A DNA stretch of 64,000 bases from Pyxicephalus adspersus (Eukaryota > Chordata > Amphibia > Anura > Pyxicephalidae). The stretch covers positions 109,605,416 to 109,669,415 of the forward strand of contig NC_092859.1 of assembly GCF_032062135.1 (NCBI RefSeq), read 5' to 3'. This document shows, piece by piece, positions 1 through 10,920 of the stretch (its first letter is position 1; the number at the start of each line of letters is the position of its first letter). Position numbers and translations under genes: made by a program. The notes under the pieces are model-generated. The model worked only from the letters and a program-made list of their open reading frames with translations. It searched no databases and was not told where the DNA came from.

Positions 1-460
1 TGACCCATTAGGTAATAAATCCATCAGAAAAGACCTGAAGTATACATCTTCAAAAAGAAGTCAACAATCACTACATCTGTTATCATAGTTTATTTTAAAG
101 TTTATTTCCTTTTGTTGTATATGTCTGGAGTAATAAAGTTAATAAGATCAATAAGTTGTTGTTTAAACAATCGCATAAGTGGTTGTTTAAATGCCAGATT
201 CTTTTCCTAAATATTGAAGTATATCTTCTTGGCGGACAGACCCTAAAATGAAAAAGGTGATTTAAGAAAAATAATGGAAGCCAATTATTGGAAAACTGAT
301 TATTTACAAAGCTTAAATCTTTATTTTTTACCATTGAGACTGTGGTATAAAAATCTTATTGCATTACAGTAACGCAATGCAATTGCAATAATAATGCAAT
401 TAATCAAAACAGGGGGCCCACCTGCTGTATTAGATTTGTGAACTGAGCAGTGTAATTACC
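1..460. other. AT-rich non-coding, nothing recognised
   Basis: The stretch is AT-rich with short chance open frames on the minus strand. A local run of near-repeats of 'caatgcaatt' occurs around 361-405. I see no gene, element boundary or conserved motif here. Confidence 0.6.
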
Positions 461-589
461 ATGAAGCTGCTATGGGGCTCGAATTGTGTTTCAGGTGGGG
501 AAAGCAGTGGGCACCTCTGCATTAGCTTATTGTATATGCTTTGTTGTTCAATTCCACACTTCCTCATTCAGAAGACTATGGTGTGCCAT

Positions 590-925
590 CTTTTTTTTTT
601 TTGCATTGTTTCGCTCCGTTTGCCATGCTACACATTTCCTATTCCAAGCAGCAAAATCCTGTACTCTGAACTGCACGTTTTATATTGCACATTGGCCCTC
701 TCTATGTGCTGCACAGTTTTTAATTCATACTCCTTGGTGTCCCATTCTAAACTCTGTATGCCGCACTGTACATTACCCCATTCTATACTACCTTATTCCG
801 TACACTATGCTACTTACTGGTTTGGTTTTCACAATGCACTGTACATCCTACACAGTCGTATTCTGTAGGATGTGCTGTACATTTTATGTTTCATTCCAAG
901 CACTGTGCTGTCCCCCAGTCTTATT
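590..925 (+). repeat. Degenerate minisatellite-like array (ctgcac/ctgtac motif)
   Basis: Short phrases of the type 'attctgtac', 'ctgcacagttt', 'ccgcactgtacatt', 'ctatactaccttattcc' and 'gtgctgtacatttta' recur every few tens of bases. They look like a tandem array that has drifted until the unit is no longer exact. Two overlapping open frames of 135 and 147 codons cross it, but both translate the same low-complexity phrases and neither resembles a known protein. A similar phrase set recurs at 44820-44945. The unit length is not fixed by eye. Confidence 0.45.
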
Positions 926-929
926 GTGA

Positions 930-3289
930 CTTATAAAAAATGCTGCTTCGGATTGCTTTGAGAAATTTCAGAACTTGTGGCAACCCTGCATTAATTTCAC
1001 CTTTCAGGGTGCATTTGACACATTGCTCATGAGAATATGATAATAGGTTTATGAGGTAAAATGGGTAGAGTGCTCTCTTTCCTCCCCCCTTTTTTTCTAT
1101 CTCTCCTTTAAATGGTGTGGTACTAGTGGTTGGGCCCACGGGCCTTGTGGAGGTCAGCCAACTTAGCCCATGAATCCAGAAGTAGTGGGTACATTATATC
1201 AGTGACAGTAAGTGTAATGTTCTCTATGGCTTAGCAAGACATATAGTTAAATATGTTCTAATGATATGTTTCGCTGTTTTTCATTATGTATTGTTGATGT
1301 ATGAAGTATGTGATACTAAGAGATGTACTGGTTACTTTGTATTCTGCTATATCTTCCTATAGTATAGTAATCAGTACAAAATGATGTTTTCTTTATTTTG
1401 TAAAAAGCTCAATAAAACATTTGTAACAAAAAATGCTCCCTCATAAACTGGTGTCTGTAGGACTTAACTAACTGTAACATTCTTGCCACTGACACCAATG
1501 CAAAAACCAAATTTGTTCCTAGCATAGAAAAATACAACTCGCACCACCTTCTTATATTGTAAAAAGAGAAGGTAAATACCTTTTTAGCAGACATAAAAGA
1601 TTTCTGTATTACAGATGTCTGGCCACTGCTGGTATCTGATATTTCTAGGTGTGTCTATTACCTGATATACACATATATGGTTCCTCCTGTAACAGGACAA
1701 CAAATTGACACAGTGATCACCAGGAGCAATCATAGAGTGACCAGGTACTACATACACCCAAAGGTTTTGGATGCCAACAGTAACTGGAGTTCTGAATTAC
1801 AATGAAGTTTTAGACCATTACCTGAGAGAAAACCATTTTTATTTTTCTTTTGTAGTCTGGTCCTATGTACCACTTTGAATGCACTTCAATTCAACTTAGT
1901 GCTTCTCAAGCCCTCACCACCAACATATCCATACTTACCTTAATATCACTATTCCATCCTTCTCAGTTGTGCCATGATAATAATAGTGTTGTGAAATTGT
2001 GGTGGTGGTGTGTTGGGGGGTGGGGGGGCGGTGTTGAAAGCTAAATAAAAACGTTCTATGTGCTTTTTAGTTAAGTCCCTAAAACTTAGCCTTATGAAAA
2101 TAATTAGTCCTATACAACATAAATAATACATTTTTATATAACTTATCCATTAGCACAATGATTGGCTATTTAGCTAAATGTTTTTGTCTTTACACCCAAG
2201 CCATGGGTAAAATTATAGGAGAACCCATTAATCATTATACTGTCTTGACTTTACTGGTCCTGCCATTTCTACAACAAATTTTCATGTTCATAAGTTATTG
2301 AGTAATTGCATTTGTTAGTTATTTTCACCCTGGTGTTTGCTGTGCTGCTCTGTTACAGGCTTGAGCTTAATTATGTTCATCCTTATATCACAAATGGGTA
2401 AATCCATATTTAGAAAAAAGGATTTATGTCTAAGATAAGTGATGCAGCTAATTAAAATTCTTTGCAGATACAGCAATTTCCATTTTCTTATTCTGTGTCA
2501 CTGCAAAGCAAATTATTTTGTACATTTGTTAAACTATTTGCACAACTTTGCTGTAATAGTTATTTGTTTTGTTTGCTGATAAACTATCCTATGAAGTTGT
2601 TAAAAGATAACACCATAGATGAATTGTTTAATTAAACATCAATACTTTTGTAATCTATTTAGTCTCCTGATAAAGATTCTTTTTTATCCCTCCACCAATA
2701 AAGCAGAAGTATAAACTATATAATATAGTACTAATGCTATACATTTGTTATGTAACATAGATTTGTAAAATGTGTATGCATAAATATATTATTAATACAG
2801 GGATTGATACTTTACAGCTGAACTTTTTAATATGCAGACCCAAGAAAAGACAAATGACAATGACTAAATAATAATGAATAAACTGAGTGTTATACAGTAA
2901 ACAGTTTTTTGCCATTCAAATTTAGATCCTATTATCTTAATTTAAAAAGAATATATTTCTGAATGCCATTCCAATGCTAACTCTAAACCTGAACCTCAAA
3001 ACAATAATGGAGTTTTAAAGGAGTAGTGCTAACTAGAACTTGATCCTAGCCTGAGTGCCACAATCCTTGTACTCACAAAACATGTACGTATAGCCATGCT
3101 GCAAAATGTAAAAACCTAAAAACATAATCATTATTAAAAAATGGGATTATTCCATTGCATGTTGTTTTCTGCTTACAGGATATAGACAGAGAACTGACAC
3201 TCTGAGCTACCTGAAGAAGAACTTCAATAAAAATGTTACTCAAACATTTTACTTCTGCTCCTACATTGCATCCTTTTTCTAACACTTAT
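930..3289. other. Non-coding, no element recognised
   Basis: The stretch is AT-rich, with no coding frame above 75 codons and no family I recognise. A G-rich patch at 2001-2031 is listed separately. The short open frames on the minus strand have no domain-like composition. Confidence 0.55.
2001..2031 (+). other. G-rich tract with quadruplex potential
   Basis: The plus strand carries GGTGGTGGTG, then runs of six and seven G separated by a single T, then GG. At least four G-triplets with very short loops can be drawn, so an intramolecular G-quadruplex is possible. No gene or promoter is visible nearby, so no role is assigned. Confidence 0.35.
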
Positions 3290-3725
3290 CACCTCTGAAA
3301 CCCACCACTGATCACCTTTGCATCCCCTTTACACTACAATCGCCACTGCATTACCCTGCAACCTGCTTCAACCCGTGATCATTTCTGCACCACCTATACT
3401 ACTGCCTCAATAATAGCTCATCTACCCTTTCTACCCCGTTTCACCACTGATATAATCTGCATTCCTTTGAAACCCCCAACTTCCACTCATCTTTTCTACC
3501 CCCCATTTCCCCCACTAACCACCTCTGTGCCCACTGCAATCCTTCCCCCAACATTGAGCATCACCGCACCCCCTGCACTCCTCCTACAATGATCCCCTGT
3601 ACTCTCCCTGCACAGCACTTACACTGATCATCCCTGCACCCCTCGTACATTGCTCTCCTTTCTCCCCCACACCCCTCCTAAATTGCTCACCTCTGCCACA
3701 TGCAAGCCAACCTACAGTACTCACC
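3290..3725 (+). repeat. C-rich, G-poor degenerate tandem array
   Basis: This stretch of about 430 bp is strongly strand-asymmetric: many C, few G. It is made of recurring phrases such as 'ctgatcacctttgca', 'tgcacccctcgtacattgct' and 'cacccctcctaaattgctc'. The spacing of the phrases suggests a unit of roughly 28-35 bp, much decayed. It is a minisatellite relic, not coding. Confidence 0.55.
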
Positions 3726-4256
3726 TTTGCCTTTCAATACACTTTAAAATAATACCTATACTATATGCTTGAACAATGAGTGCCACATTGTAGTGGGTCC
3801 ATGTGCCCCAACAGTCACAAGGCAATAAACAATGTCTCACTTTATGTTGTTCTATGGATACTTGCCTACGTATGGCAAGAAAATATATAGAGGGCAAAAC
3901 TGCATTACATGGCATGGCAGCCTAATGTTTGCTACTGGTACTAAAACTGTGCTAAAGTTCATTATGACAAATTCTTCTGTGTATCTGAACTCTTGGAATT
4001 TTCCTTATCAAAGTAATTTTTTTCCATAGGCCCAGTTCCATGTATATGTAAATTTCCAGATATATGTAAAGGGAACTTTTTTAAGTTTCCACTGATTTTA
4101 TTGAGTATTATCCATGGCTAAATATAAAAAAAAAACAAGAAAAAAAAACTTCTTCAGTAAAAAACCCTATAGGCTGAATTCACAAAGCAGCAGGATAAGA
4201 ATATTTATTATTATTATTTATTTTTTTATCCAAGGATTTTCTTGTCCTTGTTAAAA

Positions 4257-4552
4257 CTATGTACACACACTACATGATATATGAAACAGGCATATTTGTC
4301 TTGACGAAAAACTAGGATGCGTACAGTGGTCCCCTGATGTTGCTCATCAATCTGGTGGATTTATGAGTGACTGAGCAGAAATGACCACTGTGCTGTCCAA
4401 TGAGGGAGAGTACTGCAAGGTGCCGCTTCCTTCTTTCCAGAACAAAATTCTGATTTATGTGAAGTGTTTGTTTATTCTACTATCACCGAAAATGATCATG
4501 AAAGATAATTTCTAGCAACAGAAATCTGACGTCTATGTGATACCTGTATGGG
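4257..4552. mobile_element. Family A MITE, copy 1
   Basis: This is a non-autonomous element of about 300 bp. It opens with 'tatgtacacacac' and closes with 'aatctgacgtctatgtg', which are imperfect inverted repeats of each other. Interior landmarks shared with the other copies are 'gtacagtggtcccctgatgttg', a middle 'agaaatgaccactgtgctgtccaat' and 'gcaaggtgccgcttcc'. Other copies are near 8061, 15063, 17811, 31520, 44183 and 63618. The superfamily is not determined. Confidence 0.6.
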
Positions 4553-5268
4553 ACTTCATGAATTGAGTTATGTATGTTTGGTGCTATGTCCAACATTTGC
4601 TTCAAATTGGTTGTGAAGATTACGTTTACAATGCTTTACAAGTTCTGAATCTTTTTATTTGAGCAGTTTTATTTCAGCCTCCCTCACGAGCTTCAATAGA
4701 GTTTGCAATCACATGTGTAAGTTAACTGACGTTTTTAAAGTTTGGCACCTGATTTTAAAAGAACACAGTTTACTTAAAGATGAAAGAAAGTTGCTTCTTG
4801 GTAATCACAAAAATGGTATTGCTTTGTGTGCAGTTAGACTGTTTGGCTGATTCACGTAGCAGTTCCTTTTTTTAGGTAGTTGGTTAAAACTCTTGTATAT
4901 GATAAGATCACTTTTCTATATAAAAATGCATTCATATTTTTTAAAGGTAAAGTTAGAAATAGCAAAAATTTAAAAATAGGCTCAAAGGAAATGCACATTT
5001 CATAAATTCCAGATGTAACCTTTGAGATTAGAAATCTTAAAGTCCTGAACACATAAAAGTCTTTGCCACTTGGTTACATGCATCAAATACAGCTACTTGA
5101 TTCTGATTGCTCTGGAAGAGCTGCAATTATTATGTCAGATGTTTCCAACCATGATTTTCTGATGAAGTTTCTTGAAAACCATCTGCATCAATTTCATTTA
5201 GGACCAGTGGGTTTGTATATTTAGGTTGAAGCGTTTTACATTCAGAAACTAAAAATATCTATATGTGT
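4553..5268. other. Non-coding, nothing recognised
   Basis: The stretch is AT-rich with only short chance frames. I see no repeat family boundary. Confidence 0.5.
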
Positions 5269-5385
5269 GTAGGGTCCGCTCTTTTTCCTGCGTCATTGTT
5301 TGTATCTGTCAGTTATTTGCATACCTTATTTATTGTTCAGCTGTTATATGTTGGTGCTTTATAAATACAGTTCAGTAATAAATGA
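5269..5385 (+). repeat. SINE-type 3' tail fragment
   Basis: The segment contains 'agggtccgctctttttcc', 'tttgtatctgtcagttatttgc' and 'tgttggtgctttataaatac'. This matches, with drift, the tail seen cleanly at 61192-61320 and at the 3' ends of the two full SINEs. No tRNA-like head is present. Confidence 0.6.
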
Positions 5386-6430
5386 TGGTATTGATCACAT
5401 GTGACTTATGTAATCATTTTTAGAATAAATATAGAGTTCTGTACATACATTTCTTTAGGTATAATACAATAAGTATTTATAGCTTTGTATTCTTTTTTCT
5501 GTTGGATGAATTTGATAAACCGCCCAGCTAGGTAACATTTTTTAAATAATAGATAAAAGTATATTAGAAGAGTAACACCATACATGTACCCAACCCAGCA
5601 AACCCCTCAAGTTTGGAATGTCTCCTCTTCTTTTAGATCTTCATTGTGTGGACCCACATGGCCTATTCATGAAATGTGTCCTGGCTGGATTCGGTTTCTT
5701 TTATGCATGTGCAAAGATTCTTATTCTGCAGTAGGGGTAAACAATAGTCGGCCTTTCCATAGAGACCAGTTTGCACAGAGCCCAAGAGGAAGACTGCGGA
5801 GCTCCATGAAGGTCACACAACACATATCTCAAAGAAGCAGGAATCATAACCCAATGTTTGGTTCGCACACTAAACTCACTGATAAAACATTATTAAACAC
5901 ATCCAATTCACCAAGTGTAAGGTATTTACAAGTCACATTTCTTGATATTCTATTTATCCATCCATTACAGAAATCCCTCACCAAATGAGAATGGCCTAAT
6001 TACTGGGGTATAAGTAACATCCATTGTTAGGGAAGTTCCAGAACCCCAAAACATTCAATACCCAAAAAGCATAAGAACCGTGCAAATTTTAAAAATACCA
6101 ATGATTTCTAGGAATGGATTACCACAGGAATGTGGATTAGATTTCAGTATAAAGCTTGGCAATGGCAATCAATGTAGATTGGTTGAGGCTTGAAAACATG
6201 CAGTGAACTGTGTTAGATTTTAATCAGACCCCTATATCCCTGGAGTATGGTAGAAATTTACAGGTGAACCCAACATCTGTGAACCCCAATGGTTTGTTTT
6301 AAAAGTTAAATAAAATGTCAAAAGAGAGTAACAAAATGTAACATGTAGACAGGATTTACCTTACTGCAATAGTAAGAAATGTTGCAGCTGTGATCTAACT
6401 GTGAAAAAATTGTGTTTCACCTTTACAGAG
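5386..6430. other. Non-coding; one unexplained 134-codon open frame
   Basis: An open frame of 134 codons runs from 5584 to 5988 on the plus strand. A polypyrimidine stretch ending in AG at about 5632 lies inside it. The translation has basic and serine-rich stretches but no motif I know, and no paired donor is convincing. I regard it as chance or as relic transposon sequence. Confidence 0.35.
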
Positions 6431-6537
6431 CCAGAGCATGGGAACAGGACAGCAGAAGTAGTTGCTCATGCTTACTTGACCACGCTTCACTGCCGATAAG
6501 AGCGTGAATCAGCAAAACATAAACATTAAGCTTCAAC

Positions 6538-6766
6538 ATGCTGGTAGAAGACAAGGACAGGCAAAATAATATTGGCCTAGTACCTGTCACAGTGTTTACA
6601 TACAAGCCCTAAACTCACATGGCATGGGGGTGATTTGGGACACCAGACACCTGCCTTGTCAAGGATACTACTGGAAATGGGGGTGTGGGGTAAATCAGCT
6701 ACTCCATAATGCTGGTAGAGGGCAAGGATGGCCAAATAATATTGGCCAAGTACCTGTTATTGTGCT
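6538..6766 (+). repeat. Local direct duplication, ~57 bp, 173 bp apart
   Basis: The segment starting 'atgctggtagaagacaagga' at 6538 recurs as 'atgctggtagagggcaagga' at 6711. Both continue through 'aaataatattggcc' and 'agtacctgt'. The similarity extends a little upstream ('gtgaatcagc' versus 'gtaaatcagc'). This is an old local duplication or two copies of one short repeat. Confidence 0.6.
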
Positions 6767-6802
6767 TTGGCTCTGTACAGCAGAAAAGAAAAGTGATTCA
6801 TT

Positions 6803-6970
6803 GGACCTCATTTATTAAAGCTCTCCAGGGCTGGATCCAGGATTGAAAACATTTGCTAACAAATTGCAAATTACTTTTGGGAAATCCATTCCAGGTTTGC
6901 TTGATCAACCAGCTTCACTGATGAAAATGTATTTTCTCCAACCTTAGAAAGCAATATTAAATAAGGCCCA
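6803..6970. mobile_element. Family B palindromic MITE, copy 1 (internally deleted)
   Basis: The ends 'acctcatttattaaagctctcc' and 'caatattaaataaggccca' are imperfect inverted repeats. Interior phrases 'ggatccaggattgaaaacatttgctaacaaattgcaaa', 'ccattccaggtttgc' and 'agcttcactgatgaaaatgtat' match the copy at 54201-54412. This copy lacks the first interior arm. It sits directly against an L1 relic that begins at about 7020. Confidence 0.7.
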
Positions 6971-7020
6971 GCGAGTACATCTTACTAAAAACTGACATCA
7001 TTTCATATAAAATATGTGAT

Positions 7021-8010
7021 CCTGCCCCAGTCCCTTCAAAAGCTTTACTCACACTACAAAATAAAATGCTAGATTTTGATTGGGGGAGTAAACATCACAG
7101 GATCAAAAAAACTACTCTCTATACTTCAAAAATTCTAGGTGGATTTACTAACTTCCTTTGCTATTACCAGGCAGCCCTGACTGATCAACTAGCTCAAAGT
7201 TTTTGATTCCAGGCCCCAATGGACCAAAGTGTAAGCTCTCACTTGCTCTTTCATTTTGTCTTGCTCTCAATTGCTTTGTACCTCCTAACATGGTTTAACT
7301 AGAAAGATATAAGTCTCTTCTGCCCCCCCCCCCCCCCCCCCCTGCACCCCTGTGGTAAAGGGATTGCTACAGACAGGATTAGGGGATTTACTAAAGAGGC
7401 AAGGATGTTCTTAGCTAAAACTCTTTTGTTTAAGTTTTAGTTTTCAGTATCATGAGTTTCCCTCAAAGGAACTATTTTACTATATGCAGATTGCATACTT
7501 TCTTAAAACAAAAGGTCTCCTCCATATCTGTCAATTCCTTATAAATTGACATTTTGATATATTCTGTGTCATCTAAGGAACACATCTTCACCATCTATCT
7601 TTTTCACTTTGAGTCATCCAGAAGGCTCCCCTACATGCATTATTGAGGAGCTAATTTGATATAGGATGCCCAGGAATGGCAGGAAGTGGCAAGCAATTTG
7701 TTCAAGATTTTGCAGTTGCCTAAAATCTCATTGATGAAGGGACTGTGGCTCATATTTGTTGGCTTTGCTCCAAAGTTCCTTGATTCTAGACAAGGATCTA
7801 TAACCTATTTTTTCTCTCACCCAAGCGAATTTTCCTAATGCTTCCGATTTTCCAAAGGATAAAAACACGTTTGCCAAAACACCTCAGATCTTTGATACTT
7901 TTTTAGTCTCCATATTGCTATCCCATGGTGTTATAGGTCGTCTTCCGTTCCTCTTGATTTGATAAAACAATAATATACAGATGGCTCAAAAAGCTCTTCT
8001 TTTTCACTCC
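7021..8010 (+). pseudogene. L1-clade LINE ORF2, decayed C-terminal part
   Basis: The translation reads as the region after the reverse transcriptase domain of an L1-type ORF2. From 7021 one frame gives P-V-P-S-K-A-L, then the landmark DFDWGSKHHRIKKTTLY at 7072-7122 and YYQAALTDQLAQ at 7162-7197, followed by a stop at 7204-7206. After a shift near the 20-C run at 7323, a different frame carries ELFYYMQIAYFLK from about 7466 and GTVAHICWLC at 7739-7768. These match the order of the conserved 'F-W-G-K-x-R-I', 'YYQAA' and 'GTLLHIWW-CP' landmarks of this family as I remember them. Stops and frameshifts make it non-functional. The enzyme would have been a retrotransposon reverse transcriptase/endonuclease; only its C-terminal tail is left. 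Confidence 0.75.
7323..7342 (+). repeat. Poly-C run (20)
   Basis: There are twenty consecutive C inside the L1 relic. It coincides with a change of reading frame in the relic and may also be a site of assembly length error. Confidence 0.9.
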
Positions 8011-8060
8011 CACACTCACTTTTTTCTCTTTCCCTCTTCTGAGACCACGTTTAATGTAAA

Positions 8061-8355
8061 CCTACATACACATGTCAGATGATTGTCTCTGGAGACAAAC
8101 AATCATCTCAAGTGTGTACAGTCCCCTGGCGTTGTTTCTCATCCCACCCTATAGGGGAATGAAAAAACTGATCAGAAATGACCGCAACACTTTCCAATGG
8201 AGGGCAGTACAGCAGGGTGCTGCTTGCTTGTTCCCTCTCCCCCTATCCCTCTGTAGAACATAACAACACTGTGTGTACAGCAGTCGGTCGTTCATCTCCA
8301 ACTGGAAAATATCAGATTGTATACAGAAGCAGTAATCTGACATCTGTACAGGGCT
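8061..8355. mobile_element. Family A MITE, copy 2, probably nested in the L1 3' end
   Basis: The ends 'tacatacacatgtcagat' and 'atctgacatctgtaca' are clear inverted repeats. The interior contains 'gtgtgtacagcagtcggtcg' and 'gaaatgaccgcaacactttcc', shared with the other copies. The L1 frame ends just upstream, and a tail-like 'aatacctaataaaaagttg' lies downstream at about 8492, so the MITE appears to have jumped into the LINE's 3' untranslated region. Confidence 0.7.
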
Positions 8356-8525
8356 TATGTTTTAGCCAATATTTGTGCCCGTCCAAGTTCTCCTGGTGTA
8401 CTGTTCCCTATTTTTTTTACATATTAGATTTTTTGATATCTTACATGTGTTGTTATTTTTGTAACAATATTGATCTGTTGTTATACCTATAAATACCTAA
8501 TAAAAAGTTGAAATAAAAAATAAAA
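8356..8525 (+). repeat. Possible 3' untranslated tail of the L1 relic
   Basis: A T-rich stretch leads to 'cctaataaaaagttgaaataaaaaataaaat', which has a polyadenylation-like signal and an A-rich end. Position and composition fit the 3' terminus of the L1 element interrupted by the MITE. The link is inferred. Confidence 0.4.
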
Positions 8526-9735
8526 TATGATCATTCTTATATAGCCAATAAGTTGGTATGTTGGAAGAGTGGTATAGACATCCCCACAGCGGTTTATTAG
8601 GAGAGGAAACACCCCAATTCCAGGATGGTTTTTAAGATGTTTAGCCACTTGTTTTTTCCTATAAGCTGACTGCTGTTGTGTGCTTGTGACCAATCTTATA
8701 CCTATGGGCACCTTTAGTGTTGACAGAAGAGGCCAAAATCTGAAACTCTGACAAGCTATTAGTTCTAATTCTTTTCATACAGTGGTTGGTTTATTACCAG
8801 ATATTGATTGTAAGGTCATATTTGTATGTGTAATAGTTTCGGGCTGAGCTATTTTATTACAAAAAATACATTCAAAACCTAACCTCTCTAATTGGATGTT
8901 GTATGCACAGTGTTAAACCTTAGATTTGGTTTCAGGTTTATTGGCTTCAATTTGTTGGTTCATAAGATTGTACATTTCACCAATTAATCATATGCCTGCA
9001 GGATATTTTTGTTGTTAGATGTGTCCTGGCACTTTTAGGTCATCCTACCTGTTTAAAGCTCTCTTTCCTTTCACTGAACATTGAAGGCTTTGTAGAACTG
9101 TCTGACAGCTTTACACGGGTTATAACCTGCTCATATTACCAATATTTTGCATTCCAGCTGAGCTTCCATCACAAGGATTTATGTATATAATGTACTCAAA
9201 ACATGCTTTTAAAAGAGTAAATGAATACAAGAGGTAAAAAAAAATCTGCTGTTAAAATTGCAAAAAAATATATAAATAAATACATGGTGATACCAGATGA
9301 ATCCAAATTTTCATTATCATTATTGGCTTAAAGGGACCCATGTTCTGTGTGTGCCCTTGTCTTTTCTGGCAAGTAGGCTTTGTAGGGTTGGTTTAATAAA
9401 GTATTATGGAAAAAATATTATTATCACATTGCAAGAGATAATTTTCTTAGCTTAGTGGTTAAGGTGAATCTTTGATTATTTTTGCCATCTAATCATGTGC
9501 AAGCAAAGATCATGTATTTTTACAAATCCTTGCATGTGATTGGATACATTTTGCAAAATGAATTTTCACCATATTAACTATGCTAGAAGAACTGTCCCTT
9601 CAGGAAAGATAATTCATTTTGTTAATGAATAAGGTAAACTAATTTCCTGACTTTTTTAAATTCAGTTTTGCTATTTTAATGAAATACCATTTTTCCTTCA
9701 ACTTTGTTCTAACAACTAGTGCAATTATACTTCTT
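8526..9735. other. Non-coding, nothing recognised
   Basis: The stretch is AT-rich without element boundaries that I can recognise and without frames longer than 75 codons. Confidence 0.5.
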
Positions 9736-9848
9736 AGATTGTAAGCTCTTCTGGACAGGGTCCTCTTCTCCTCCTGTACCACTACCTGTTTTTGTCTGTC
9801 ATTTGAAACTCCTGTTTAATGTACAGCACTGTGTACTTTGCAAAGGGC
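9736..9848 (+). repeat. SINE-type 3' tail element
   Basis: The segment begins 'gattgtaagctcttctggac' and runs through 'agggtcctcttctcctcctg', 'tttttgtctgtcatttgaaac' and 'atgtacagcactgtgtact'. It is a clear relative of 61192-61320. There is no tRNA-like head, so this is either a truncated SINE or a separate family sharing the tail. Confidence 0.7.
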
Positions 9849-10560
9849 ACTCAAGACAGTCAAGTAAATTTTGCCAGGGGTAATGCTGCGGTCAGATAAC
9901 CACTAGCACCACTCCTATGTGAATAGTCCACTTAGCCAACACTAATTTAAAAGGTTTTGTTATTGGCCAAATGTGTCCACAAACAAAAAAACTTGTCAGC
10001 CATGTTGGGAAAACCCAAGAGCGGAAAAGGAAGCCAACATAAAATATATACCCAAAATGAAAATGGCATCATAGTAGAGACAAGGGAGGAATAAAATTTG
10101 CGAAGAATGAAAGCTCACCTTTATTTGTGTGGAGGGTTATGTATGTATTTTATAATAGGCATTTATCAAGAGTTTTATCATTGTTTTTTTAGTTTTTAAT
10201 TATCTTGGTAAAAGTTCCTTGTATTGTATTATATTGTACATTTGCATGGTATATTTCTTGTAAAATATATTAATTTATAAATCAGGCAAAAAAGGTTGCA
10301 TTAAATAAACAAAATAATGAATAAGAGCATTTTGTGTTTGAAGCTGTTAATGAATGCTTGTATGCTAACAACATATTACAATCTTATTTTATTGTTATTG
10401 TACGTATGTTTGTTTTGTGTTAGGAATCAAATCTATAATGGTTGATCATTTCATCAATGGGGGTCATTTTTTTGTTTTTATTTGGATAGTTTAGAAATAA
10501 TATATACGTCATTTTGAGTGCACAGTGCTGATTTTTTTTGTCTTGTCTTTGTCTTGTTTT
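9849..10560. other. Non-coding, nothing recognised
   Basis: The stretch is AT-rich. It precedes a strong polypyrimidine/AG at 10540-10577 (see the candidate exon). Confidence 0.5.
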
Positions 10561-10577
10561 TCTTTTTTTTTTTGCAG

Positions 10578-10735
10578 AAAATGTTTGCCTTACACTTCAA
10601 GAGATTGGCAGGTCTCTCAATGATTATGATATCTGTTAACCATATTCATACACAAAATACCTTACTATACTTCTGAACATTTGAGAGAAAATGAAAAGGC
10701 TGATATTTTGATGTGTAAAAAGTCTGGAGGTCATG
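10578..10735 (+). other. Candidate spliced exon (non-coding or terminal coding)
   Basis: A long T-rich tract ends in 'tttttgcag' at 10577, and 'catg' followed by GTAAGT begins the next intron at 10736. The enclosed 158 bp would make an exon of ordinary size. All three frames contain stops. One frame reads N-V-C-L-T-L-Q-E-I-G-R-S-L-N-D-Y-D-I-C then stop, which looks protein-like but matches nothing I can name. It could be a 5' untranslated exon, an alternative terminal exon, or chance. Confidence 0.25.
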
Positions 10736-10755
10736 GTAAGTACAATGCTTATACT

Positions 10756-10920
10756 TAGGAACATATTTATAAAGCAGTGAATGTGATTTACGTAATTATT
10801 TTTAACAATGTCCAAGTTCCATGAAAATATTCACTGCAAGGGAACGAATCACTGTAATTTGACACTGAAACTGAAAATTTGGTAAATGTCAAATTTACTG
10901 CTTTATAAGTATCTCCCTTC
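10756..10920. mobile_element. Short palindromic TIR element
   Basis: The left end 'aggaacatatttataaagcag' and the right end 'ctgctttataagtatctccct' are inverted repeats of about 22 bp with a few mismatches. The arms extend inward: 'tgaatgtgattta' on the left against 'aaatgtcaaattta' on the right. The size, about 165 bp, fits a MITE. I see no second copy in the window. Confidence 0.55.

Noticed and set aside
461..929. Two overlapping open frames of 135 and 147 codons as genes
   Set aside because: Both run through the degenerate repeat array and translate its phrases; no motif, no splice context and no known similarity.
5584..5988. 134-codon open frame as a gene or exon
   Set aside because: No recognisable domain and no convincing donor paired with the AG at 5632. 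Left as unexplained.
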